From contig JANQPJ010000318.1 of the NCBI GenBank assembly GCA_028289525.1, positions 1-38,450 on the forward strand: a stretch of DNA of 38,450 nucleotides, in the 5' to 3' direction. Below are positions 16,137 through 23,233 of this stretch, piece by piece (positions within the stretch are counted from its first letter, which is position 1; each line of letters opens with the position of its first letter). The notes beneath the pieces were generated by a model, which was not told the origin of the DNA, made no database searches, and saw only the letters and a list, made by a program, of their open reading frames with translations. The position numbers and the translations under genes are program-made. Source of the DNA: Pirellulales bacterium (GTDB lineage: Bacteria; Planctomycetota; Planctomycetia; Pirellulales; JAGQOS01).

Positions 16137-16198
16137 ACTCGTGTTCTACATTTCCCTGAAAAACAGCCACTTTCCATACCGCAAGGAATTGACCGACC

Positions 16199-17272
16199 AT
16201 GATTCACGGAACTCCCATTCGCGCCGATCGTCTGACTGACGCCCAATGGAAACGTTGGGCCGAACTTCAGGAATCGATCCCAGAGTTCGACAACCCATAC
16301 TTCCGTCCGGAATTCACTCAGGCAGTGGCCGCCGTGCGGGATGACGTCGAAGTGACCGTATTGGAAGAGTCGGGCCAGGAAGTCGGCTACCTTCCGTTCC
16401 AACGAGGTCGATTTGGCGTCGGCCGTCCGGTCAGCGGACCGTTGTCCGATTTCCAAGCGGTGATCATCGAACCTGGCCGTGTGTTCAATGCCCGGCGGCT
16501 CATCCGGCAATCGCGTCTGTTGAGCTGGAAGTTCGACCACCTGCTGGCTACCCAGAGCGCGTTCGCTTCCCACCACCGATACGTCGAACCGTCGCCGGTG
16601 ATGAACGTCGAAGGAGGTCTGAAAGCCTATTTGAAACGCCGGATTAACGGTAGTTCGAGTACCCGCGGCGTGCGACGGCTCAACGCAAAAATCGAACGAC
16701 TCATCGGCCCGATTCGCTTCGTACCACACACCACCGACCTTGAAGTTTTTAACACCCTGTTGCGTTGGAAGCGCGCTCAATATCAAGCGACCGGCATGAC
16801 CGACGTGTTTTCGTTTGGCTGGACCCGCAAGTTACTGCAATCTCTGCTCGATCATTCGACCCCTAAATTTTCTGGCATGCTCTCGGCCCTGTACGGCGGC
16901 GATCGTTTGTTGGCCGTTCATTTCGGCATGCGATCCGGCGGCGTGCTGCACTCTTGGTTTCCGGCCTACGACGCCGAGTTCTCGAACGTTTCAGCCGGCA
17001 ACGCGCTGTTAATGCAACTGATCCAAGCTGCTCCCGAGCTAGGGCTAGAGCGCATCGACCTAGGCAAAGGAATGCAAACCGATAAATGGCGTTACATGAC
17101 CGGCGCATCTGATGTGGCCGAAGGCGCAGTGGAGTGCCGGCCGTTGGTCGGCCCAGCTAGCAACGTCTGGCTGGCGACGCGAGACTGGGTGAAGCAGTCG
17201 CCGCTACGGGCGCCTGCCTCTGTGCCAGCTCGTTGGGTGCGCCACCTCCGCGAACGGGCTCTATTTCAATAA
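16199..17272 (+). CDS. CelD/FemAB-like acyltransferase, paralogue 2
   Basis: This 357-residue paralogue of the protein at 14204 has NPYFRPEFTQAVAAVR, VGYLPFQ, GRPVSGPLSDFQA, WKFDHLL, LLRWKRAQYQATGMTDVF, LSALYGGDRLLAVHFGMRSG and RIDLGKG. It differs from the other two in the last motif: where they have EERYK or EEYK after GKG, this one has MQTDKW. It could have a different donor or acceptor, or reduced activity. ATG 16199 has AAGGAAT upstream, about 14 bases away. It is preceded by a REP element. Cytoplasmic location is expected, as no signal peptide is visible. Confidence 0.87.
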   Translation: MIHGTPIRADRLTDAQWKRWAELQESIPEFDNPYFRPEFTQAVAAVRDDVEVTVLEESGQEVGYLPFQRGRFGVGRPVSGPLSDFQAVIIEPGRVFNARRLIRQSRLLSWKFDHLLATQSAFASHHRYVEPSPVMNVEGGLKAYLKRRINGSSSTRGVRRLNAKIERLIGPIRFVPHTTDLEVFNTLLRWKRAQYQATGMTDVFSFGWTRKLLQSLLDHSTPKFSGMLSALYGGDRLLAVHFGMRSGGVLHSWFPAYDAEFSNVSAGNALLMQLIQAAPELGLERIDLGKGMQTDKWRYMTGASDVAEGAVECRPLVGPASNVWLATRDWVKQSPLRAPASVPARWVRHLRERALFQ

Positions 17273-17314
17273 TTTTTTATCGTGTGACAAAAATCCAGCT
17301 TATCTGATGCAGCG

Positions 17315-18394
17315 ATGACTCTCCAGATCTCCGCAATTCCGTTCGCCCGGCTGACCCCCGCCATGCTTGACGCTTGGCGGCAGCTGTTGCAACAATCCCC
17401 GGTGCTTGACAGCCCGTTTTTGCGACCAGAATTTACGGCTGCCGTGGCAACCGTTCGTAGTGATGTGGAAGTGGCGGTATTCGAAGACCAAGGTCAGCTG
17501 GTCGGTTTTTTACCATTTCAACGCACCACTCGACGAACCGGACGACCGGTAGGCGGACGACTCTCAGGCTATCAAGCCCTGATCGCCGCCCCCGAGCTTG
17601 ATTGGGATATCCAATCACTCCTGCAAGGATGTCGGTTACGATCTTGGCATTTCGACCATTGGCGCCATGAGCCCAAATCGTTTCATCCGTTTGTTCGCCG
17701 GCGAGAACCGTCCACCTATCTCGACTTGTCGCAAGGGTTCGAGACCTATCAGGCGACTCGGCGTCAGGCGGGCTCGAAGAGCGTTTCTAAAATTCTTGCC
17801 CGCGGACGCAAGCTGGCCCGTGAGGTGGGGCCGCTTGAACTGGAGTTTGATACTCGTCGGCGCGATGTCTTTGACACGCTCATTCAGTGGAACCAGCAAC
17901 AGTTCCGCGACACAGGGCTGACCGATGTATTCGCCTATGACTGGATTCGACAACTGTTAGAGCATCTGCTGGAAACCGACGACCAACGGTTGCGCCCTCG
18001 TCTCACCGTGCTCTATGCCGGAGCTCGGCCAGTCGCGATTAGCTATGGTTTGCAGAGCGGTCGGGTGATGCACGGCTGGTTCATCGGTTTTTCGCAATCG
18101 CTGGCCAAATACAATCCCGGCCTGGTGATGATTGTCGAAATGGCCCGATCAGCCGCCGAACGAGGCATCGAGCGGATTGAAATGGGTAAAGGGTGTGAGG
18201 AGTATAAAACCCGGCTCGCCTCGGGCAAGTACGAACTGGCCGAAGGGACGCTCGACAGTTCGCCTATTTCGCGAGCGTTGCGCGAAGGGCTGCACGGCAC
18301 GGTCGACTGGGCCCGTTCTTCGTCGATCGGTGCTCCGATCGAGGCGCCATTGCGTTTGACCCAAGGGCTTCGAGACTGGTTCTGGCTTCATTGA
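17315..18394 (+). CDS. CelD/FemAB-like acyltransferase, paralogue 3
   Basis: This 359-residue third member has SPFLRPEFTAAVATVRSDVE, VGFLPFQ, GRPVGGRLSGYQA, WHFDHW, RQAGSKSVSKILARGRKLAR, LTVLYAGARPVAISYGLQSG, YNPG and RIEMGKGCEEYK. It is closest to paralogue 2 in the N-terminal third, but shares the EEYK-like motif and the RRQAGS block with paralogue 1. It lies 42 bases after paralogue 2, and its TGA overlaps a possible TTG start of the next gene. A tandem series of three related genes suggests duplication and specialisation for different positions or residues of the same polysaccharide. Confidence 0.87.
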   Translation: MTLQISAIPFARLTPAMLDAWRQLLQQSPVLDSPFLRPEFTAAVATVRSDVEVAVFEDQGQLVGFLPFQRTTRRTGRPVGGRLSGYQALIAAPELDWDIQSLLQGCRLRSWHFDHWRHEPKSFHPFVRRREPSTYLDLSQGFETYQATRRQAGSKSVSKILARGRKLAREVGPLELEFDTRRRDVFDTLIQWNQQQFRDTGLTDVFAYDWIRQLLEHLLETDDQRLRPRLTVLYAGARPVAISYGLQSGRVMHGWFIGFSQSLAKYNPGLVMIVEMARSAAERGIERIEMGKGCEEYKTRLASGKYELAEGTLDSSPISRALREGLHGTVDWARSSSIGAPIEAPLRLTQGLRDWFWLH

Positions 18395-18408
18395 TCAGGA
18401 AGAAACTG

Positions 18409-19377
18409 ATGACAACTGCTGAAATTGTTCCCACGGAAACCGCCGAACTGTTCCCTTGCCCAGCAGGCAAATCGGCCTGGCGCCAATGGTGTGAAGACCT
18501 TGGGATGCGAACGGCCGGGCGTTTTGGGGCTGGATTGCGCGGTCTGGCAGGCAGCCGAAACGGGGGCCAGCTAGGCATTGTGACCTATCATCGCGTAGCT
18601 GAGCATGTGGCCGGACTAGCCCGACCGCTGCACAACGTTACGCCTCGAACATTCGAGCGGCAATTGGCCGGCTTGCTCCGGCGCGGCTTCCAGCCGTGGC
18701 CGCTCAGTCGCGTGCTCGACTGTCGCGACCAACAGCAACCGATCCCCGATCATACCTTTGTAGTCACGTTCGACGATGGGTATGAAACCGTTTATACCAA
18801 TGCCTGGCCCATCTTGCGCCGGCTGAACATTCCGGCCACCGTGTTTCTCAACACGGCTTATGTCGATTCCGACTTGCCCTACCCGTTTGATGCCTGGGGG
18901 ATGAAGTACGAAGGGTTCGCTCCGGTCGAATCGTATCGCCCCATGACGATTGAGCAATGCGAAGCGATGCTGGCGGATGGCCTGATCGAGCTGGGAGCCC
19001 ATACGCATACGCATCAAGATTTTCGCGAGCGGCCGGACGAATTTTTCGCCGACCTGGAAACGAACGTGGAATTACTCCGATTGTGGTTTGGCATCAAGCA
19101 GCCAACGTTTGCGTTTCCTTACGGCACTCGCCACGCCGGGTTTGCCAGCCAGTCGCTGGTCCAAGCGGCTCAAACGGCCGGCGTACGCTGCGGACTGACG
19201 ACCGAAGCCGTCTCGGTCTGTTTGGCCGACGATCCGTTTGCCTGGGGGCGATACAACGCCTTTCCTTGGGATACCGGCGCCACACTGGCCGCTAAGCTGG
19301 GCGGCTGGTATTCCTGGGCTCCCCAACTACGGCAACGTCTGGCTGGCGTTCAGCAAGCCGAGGAGCCACGCCGATGA
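18409..19377 (+). CDS. Polysaccharide deacetylase (CE4), paralogue 2
   Basis: This CE4-family deacetylase is paralogous to the one at 9042. It has VTYHRVAEH, NVTPRTFERQLAGLLRRGF, TFVVTFDDGY (metal and catalytic aspartates), IPATVFLNTAYVDS, GAHTHTHQDF (metal histidines) and FAFPYGTRH. The frame can begin at TTG 18391, but ATG 18409 has AGGAAGA at the right distance, so 322 residues are preferred. Its stop overlaps the GT4 start (ATGA at 19374). No signal peptide is visible, so it may act on lipid-linked precursors in the cytoplasm or rely on another export route. Its C-terminus is intact, in contrast with the repeat-derived tail of paralogue 1. Confidence 0.91.
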   Translation: MTTAEIVPTETAELFPCPAGKSAWRQWCEDLGMRTAGRFGAGLRGLAGSRNGGQLGIVTYHRVAEHVAGLARPLHNVTPRTFERQLAGLLRRGFQPWPLSRVLDCRDQQQPIPDHTFVVTFDDGYETVYTNAWPILRRLNIPATVFLNTAYVDSDLPYPFDAWGMKYEGFAPVESYRPMTIEQCEAMLADGLIELGAHTHTHQDFRERPDEFFADLETNVELLRLWFGIKQPTFAFPYGTRHAGFASQSLVQAAQTAGVRCGLTTEAVSVCLADDPFAWGRYNAFPWDTGATLAAKLGGWYSWAPQLRQRLAGVQQAEEPRR

Positions 19378-20621
19378 AGGTTCTCCTGTGCCACAATTTC
19401 TATCAACACCCCGGCGGCGAAGATCAGGTCTTTGCCGACGAGGCCACGTTGCTGGAAACGCACGGCCATCAAGTGGTGCGCTACACGGTCCACAACGACA
19501 AAATTGAAGAAATGAGCCGTGCCAGTGCAGCTTGCCGTACGCTGTTCAGCCGCCAAAGCTACCAGCAAGTTCGCCGCTTGATTCGGCGCGAGCGGCCCCA
19601 GCTGCTCCATGCCACCAACACGTTTCCGCTCATTTCGCCAGCCGTCTACTACGCGGCTCAGGCAGAAGGGGTCAAGGTGGTGCAATCGCTGCACAATTAT
19701 CGGCTGCTTTGTCCCAACGGGCTATTGTTGAGAAACGGCGCTGCGTGCGAGTCTTGCATCGGTCGTCGGTTGGCGTGGCCGGCAATCGTGAACAAGTGTT
19801 ATCGCAACAGTCGGGCTGGCTCGGCCGTGGTTGCTGGCATGCTTTTAGCCCATCGGACCTTAGGAACCTGGACCACGGCCGTGGACCGTTATATTGCCCT
19901 GACCGAGTTTGCCCGACAAAAATTCATCGACGGTGGCCTGCCTGCCGCCAAGATTTCTGTCAAACCAAACTTTGTCCAGTCCAACCCATCTATCGGCAAC
20001 GGTTCTCGTGGCGACGTGCTGTTCGTTGGCCGTTTGTCGCCGGAAAAAGGGCTCGAAACCCTGCTGGACGCCTGGCGACATGTGCGCTCACCGCTGGAGC
20101 TGCGGATTGTTGGCGACGGTCCTTTGCGGCCTCAGGTAGAAGCCGCCGTGGCCAGCGATCCACGCATCCATTGGCTAGGCCGGCTGCCGAACGATCAAGT
20201 TTTGACGGCGATCGGCGCTGCCGGCGTGGTGGTCTGCCCATCGCACTGCTACGAAACGTTCGGCCGTACGGTAATTGAAGCATATGCCAAAGGCACCCCG
20301 GTGGCCGTCACCTCGCATGGAGCGATGAACGAATTGGTCGTCGATGGGCAAACCGGAGTGACGTTCGAGCCTGGTCAACCACAAGCACTGGCCAAGGCGG
20401 TAAAACGCCTGCTGGCCAGCGATCGGATGGCGATGCGCAGAGCGGCTAGAAGTCAGTTCGAGCAACACTATCAGGCCGAAACAAATTACCAAATGTTGCT
20501 GCAAATTTACGAGCAAACACTCGGGGAAACGATTCCCAGCAACGAAGATGACAGGACGAACGCTGGTAACCCAGTGGCCCACGCGATGATTCCCGCACTG
20601 GAGATGAGAGGCGAACCATGA
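19374..20621 (+). CDS. Glycosyltransferase family 4
   Basis: This 415-residue GT-B enzyme has an N-terminal domain with HNFYQHPGGEDQVFADEA, a block typical of GT4 members acting on surface polysaccharides, and LHNYRLLCPNG. A small cysteine cluster follows: LCPNG and CESCIGRR. The C-terminal donor domain has VLFVGRLSPEKGLETLLDAW, IVGDGPLRP, VVCPSHCYETFGRTVIEAYA (the EX7E-type region) and GTPVAVTSHGAMNELV. It overlaps the deacetylase upstream and the WecG-like gene downstream by ATGA junctions, so the three are one translationally coupled unit. It adds a sugar to the lipid-linked unit; specificity is unknown. Confidence 0.93.
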   Translation: MKVLLCHNFYQHPGGEDQVFADEATLLETHGHQVVRYTVHNDKIEEMSRASAACRTLFSRQSYQQVRRLIRRERPQLLHATNTFPLISPAVYYAAQAEGVKVVQSLHNYRLLCPNGLLLRNGAACESCIGRRLAWPAIVNKCYRNSRAGSAVVAGMLLAHRTLGTWTTAVDRYIALTEFARQKFIDGGLPAAKISVKPNFVQSNPSIGNGSRGDVLFVGRLSPEKGLETLLDAWRHVRSPLELRIVGDGPLRPQVEAAVASDPRIHWLGRLPNDQVLTAIGAAGVVVCPSHCYETFGRTVIEAYAKGTPVAVTSHGAMNELVVDGQTGVTFEPGQPQALAKAVKRLLASDRMAMRRAARSQFEQHYQAETNYQMLLQIYEQTLGETIPSNEDDRTNAGNPVAHAMIPALEMRGEP

Positions 20622-21469
20622 TGAGTCTACCCAAGGTTCGTTGGCCCCGGCAGCACGATCTGCTGGGCGTTCAAATCAGCGCTACCAATTACGAGGAGGC
20701 CACTACCGCGATCATCACGGCGGCCCATTGCCGGCGTGGAGCCGTGGTCTCCCTCCATCCGGTCCATGCGATTATCGAATGCGTCCGTGATCGAGAACTC
20801 ATGCACAAGGTGAACGCGTTCGATTTGGTGGCCCCCGATGGCCAACCGGTGCGGTGGGCGCTGAATCGGCTGCACGACGCCAAGCTGGAAGATCGGGTTT
20901 ACGGGCCGCGCCTGATGCTGCGGGTGTGTGAACAGGCAGCTCGCGAAGGCGTGAAGATTTTTCTCTATGGCAGCACTGACGAGGTGTTAGAGAAGCTTCA
21001 GAAGAACTTACAGGAACGTTTTCCGGAACTGGAAATCGCCGGCGCGGTGTCGCCTCCTTATCGGGCACTGACGGACACGGAAGATGCTAAAATCGTTCGT
21101 CAAATCAATGAGAGCGGCGCCGGCCTGGTGTTTCTGGGGCTCGGCTGTCCCAAGCAAGATCACTTTGCTGCCGATCATCGAGATCAAATTCAAGCGGTCC
21201 AACTGTGTGTCGGGGCGGCTTTTGACTTTCACGCCGGCAACAAAAAGACCGCTCCAGAGTGGATGCAACGTCGCGGGCTGGAATGGTTGTTCCGGCTTGT
21301 TCAAGAGCCAGGACGTTTGTGGCGGCGCTATTTGTTGACCAACACGATGTTTGTGGTGCTGCTGGCATGGGCGCTGCTTCGCAAAAATGTGTGTGACTGG
21401 TTCGATGTTGGCGGGAAACGTGTTGAAAAAAGCAGCGGCCGGTGGCCGCTCGCGAAACGGAGGAATTAA
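20618..21469 (+). CDS. WecG/TagA/CpsF family glycosyltransferase (GT26), REP-encoded C-terminal tail
   Basis: The 283-residue protein is a GT26 enzyme, which adds a sugar such as ManNAc or its uronic acid to a lipid-linked acceptor. Family landmarks are DLVAPDGQPVRWALN (catalytic Asp region), DRVYGPRLM, FLYGSTDEVLEKL, VFLGLGCPKQD, CVGAAFDFHAG, APEWMQRRGLEWLFRLVQEP and RYLLTN. A hydrophobic patch near the C-terminus (about 245-257) may attach it to the membrane. The start overlaps the GT4 stop by ATGA. The last about 13 residues, KSSGRWPLAKRRN, are read from the REP element at 21427-21509, which also supplies the stop codon. It is the last gene of the cluster. Confidence 0.93.
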   Translation: MMSLPKVRWPRQHDLLGVQISATNYEEATTAIITAAHCRRGAVVSLHPVHAIIECVRDRELMHKVNAFDLVAPDGQPVRWALNRLHDAKLEDRVYGPRLMLRVCEQAAREGVKIFLYGSTDEVLEKLQKNLQERFPELEIAGAVSPPYRALTDTEDAKIVRQINESGAGLVFLGLGCPKQDHFAADHRDQIQAVQLCVGAAFDFHAGNKKTAPEWMQRRGLEWLFRLVQEPGRLWRRYLLTNTMFVVLLAWALLRKNVCDWFDVGGKRVEKSSGRWPLAKRRN

Positions 21470-21509
21470 CGCATCAACGTTTCGCGAGACAGCAACGCTG
21501 TCTGCTTTT
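21427..21509 (+). repeat. REP doublet, left flank of the RAYT gene
   Basis: It contains hairpin 1 AGCGGCC-GGT-GGCCGCT, then CGCGAAACG, complementary to CGTTTCGCG further on, then hairpin 3 AGACAGC-AAC-GCTGTCT, closed by AAAGCAG/CTGCTTT. The layout is the same as 22143-22228, with compensatory changes in hairpin 3. It overlaps the end of the WecG-like gene. Confidence 0.93.
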
Positions 21510-22093
21510 CACTCCACAAAAGACTCTACAAATGACCAATGCTGCGCCGGCTTCCCTTCTTTGATCGGATTCATCTCAACATATTGAATTGCACGTCGTA
21601 TCTCATCCGACGTATTGAGAAACGCCTTCCAACCAGAACGTTGGCTCCAAGGCGATCGTGCATCCGGCAGATGTCCACCAGGATCCAATCCATCGCGACG
21701 AAGTTGCTTTGTCGCCTCCCCCTTGAGCTGGCCCATCACGTATTCGATCTTGTAACGACAACGTGGCAACACCGCATGCACATGCTCTGGCAAGATCGCA
21801 CAGGCATAAAATCGAAAGCCGGAGCGTTCAATCGCTTGCTTAAATCCCTTGGCCACGCTGAGTGCCTGCTGGCCTGAAAACGAGACCAGATTTCGCTCTA
21901 ACGATCGTTTGGTGATTTGGCGCTGTTGATGATCGTGTGGTTTGTGTGCCACCGAACGCCGGGAATCGGTTTTAGTCGCCGGGCCGAAGTGTAGTAGCTC
22001 CCAAGCGCGTATAAACTTTGACCACGAGCCGCGTGGATCATTTGGCAACCAAAATCCATAGGTTGTCAAGATGATGTGATAGCCGCGAACCAT
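21509..22093 (-). CDS. REP-associated tyrosine transposase (RAYT, TnpA_REP, IS200-like Y1/HUH)
   Basis: This 194-residue protein has the HUH motif HVH in ILPEHVHAVLP (about residues 101-111) and the catalytic tyrosine in IRRAIQYVEMNPIKEGKPAQ near the C-terminus. The N-terminal GYHIILTTYGFWLPNDPRG block is typical of RAYTs. RAYTs are domesticated single-strand DNA transposases that cut and join REP hairpins. ATG is at 22091-22093. The protein is full length for the family, with no frameshift, so it may be active. No other transposase is in the window. The gene is convergent with the exopolysaccharide cluster and is bounded by its own REPs. Confidence 0.92.
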   Translation of the reverse strand: MVRGYHIILTTYGFWLPNDPRGSWSKFIRAWELLHFGPATKTDSRRSVAHKPHDHQQRQITKRSLERNLVSFSGQQALSVAKGFKQAIERSGFRFYACAILPEHVHAVLPRCRYKIEYVMGQLKGEATKQLRRDGLDPGGHLPDARSPWSQRSGWKAFLNTSDEIRRAIQYVEMNPIKEGKPAQHWSFVESFVE

Positions 22094-22142
22094 GCGCGTG
22101 ATTCTAATGGCTCGTGTTAAGAGTTGGTAGTCCTGTCACTAG

Positions 22143-22228
22143 TAAAAAGCAGCGGCCGATGGCCGCTCGCGAAACGGAGGAATTGATTTATCAACGTTTC
22201 GCGAGCCGGCAACGCCGGCTGCTTTTCG
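22143..22228 (+). repeat. REP doublet, right flank of the RAYT gene
   Basis: Hairpin 1 is AGCGGCC-GAT-GGCCGCT, followed by CGCGAAACG with complementary CGTTTCGCG, and hairpin 3 GCCGGC-AAC-GCCGGC. The stem of hairpin 3 differs from that in 21427-21509 on both arms but pairs fully, so the structure is conserved. Confidence 0.93.
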
Positions 22229-22279
22229 TTTTAGCGCAGACATAGACAATCCTCACCACACCAGTACAATGCGACAATC

Positions 22280-23233
22280 ATGCGCATCGTAGTTCTAGAC
22301 GGATTCACGCTCAATCCTGGCGACCTGAGTTGGTCCCATTTGGAAGCACTCGGCAACTGTACCATCCATGATCGAACCGCCGATCATGAAGTCGTTGCGC
22401 GCTCCGAGGGCGCAGCAATCCTGCTGACCAACAAAACCGTGTTGGACGCCAATGCCATCGGCCAGCTTCCAGCACTCAAATACATTGGAGTATTGGCCAC
22501 CGGCTACAACGTGGTCGACCTGGACGCTGCCAGCAAACAAGGAATCGTGGTAACCAACGTGCCTGCTTACAGCACGACATCCGTGGCGCAGATGGTGTTT
22601 GCTCACCTGCTGAACCTTACCCAACACCCAGGCGAACATGCCGCCCAGGTGCGGGCTGGACGTTGGCACGCCAGTCGAGATTTCTGTTTTTGGGATTACC
22701 CTTTGATTGAACTCTCAGGGTTGACCATGGGCATCGTCGGGCTCGGCCAAACCGGTCGCGCCACCGCGGCGCTGGCCCAAGCGTTTGGCATGAAACTGCT
22801 GGCCGCGACGCGCAGCCCAATCGACACAGCTCTGGGAATCAAACAGGTCGACCTGGAAACCCTCTTCCGCCAAAGCGACGTGGTTAGTCTGCACTGCCCC
22901 CAAACTCCGGAAACTGTGCAATTAGTAAACCGAGAACGCTTGGCGCTAATGAAGCCGACGGCCTACTTGATCAATACCGGGCGCGGCGGTTTGGTCGACG
23001 AACAGGCATTGGCCGACGCCCTGCAACACGATCAATTGGCCGGCGCAGGACTCGACGTACTCTCGACCGAACCACCAGCGGTCGACAACCCCTTGGTCAC
23101 CACCCCGAACTGCTATATCACGCCCCACATCGCCTGGGCCACCCAAGCCGCCCGCAGACGATTGATGGAAACCGCCATCTCGAACGTCACGGCTTTTCTG
23201 GATGACAAGCCGCAAAACGTGGTCCAGCCTTAA
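22280..23233 (+). CDS. D-2-hydroxyacid dehydrogenase (glycerate/hydroxypyruvate type)
   Basis: This 317-residue NAD-dependent oxidoreductase interconverts a 2-oxo acid and a D-2-hydroxy acid, most likely hydroxypyruvate and D-glycerate given its resemblance to the HprA group. The substrate-binding loop LATGYNVVD is at about residues 73-81. The NAD Rossmann motif GIVGLGQTGRATAALAQAFG is at about 151-170. The catalytic Arg is in INTGRGGLVDE, the Glu in GLDVLSTEPP and the His in YITPHIAWAT. All three catalytic residues are present. The last four bases overlap the end of the convergent DUF1501 gene through a shared TTAA. It begins about 50 bases after the REP doublet. Confidence 0.93.
   Translation: MRIVVLDGFTLNPGDLSWSHLEALGNCTIHDRTADHEVVARSEGAAILLTNKTVLDANAIGQLPALKYIGVLATGYNVVDLDAASKQGIVVTNVPAYSTTSVAQMVFAHLLNLTQHPGEHAAQVRAGRWHASRDFCFWDYPLIELSGLTMGIVGLGQTGRATAALAQAFGMKLLAATRSPIDTALGIKQVDLETLFRQSDVVSLHCPQTPETVQLVNRERLALMKPTAYLINTGRGGLVDEQALADALQHDQLAGAGLDVLSTEPPAVDNPLVTTPNCYITPHIAWATQAARRRLMETAISNVTAFLDDKPQNVVQP

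Larger units (their letters stand above)
21427..22228. mobile_element. REPtron: RAYT gene flanked by two REP doublets
   Basis: A Y1/HUH transposase gene of the REP-associated type lies on the minus strand between two REP doublets in the same orientation (21427-21509 and 22143-22228). Such units are known to generate dispersed REPs. Single REPs with the same hairpin and CGCGAAAC tail occur at four other intergenic places in the window, plus one degenerate copy. Confidence 0.88.

Noticed and set aside
21509-22093. Reading the transposase as a complete IS200/IS605 insertion sequence
   Set aside because: It has the longer RAYT-type protein and REP doublets as flanks, not IS200 left and right ends, and there is no tnpB.
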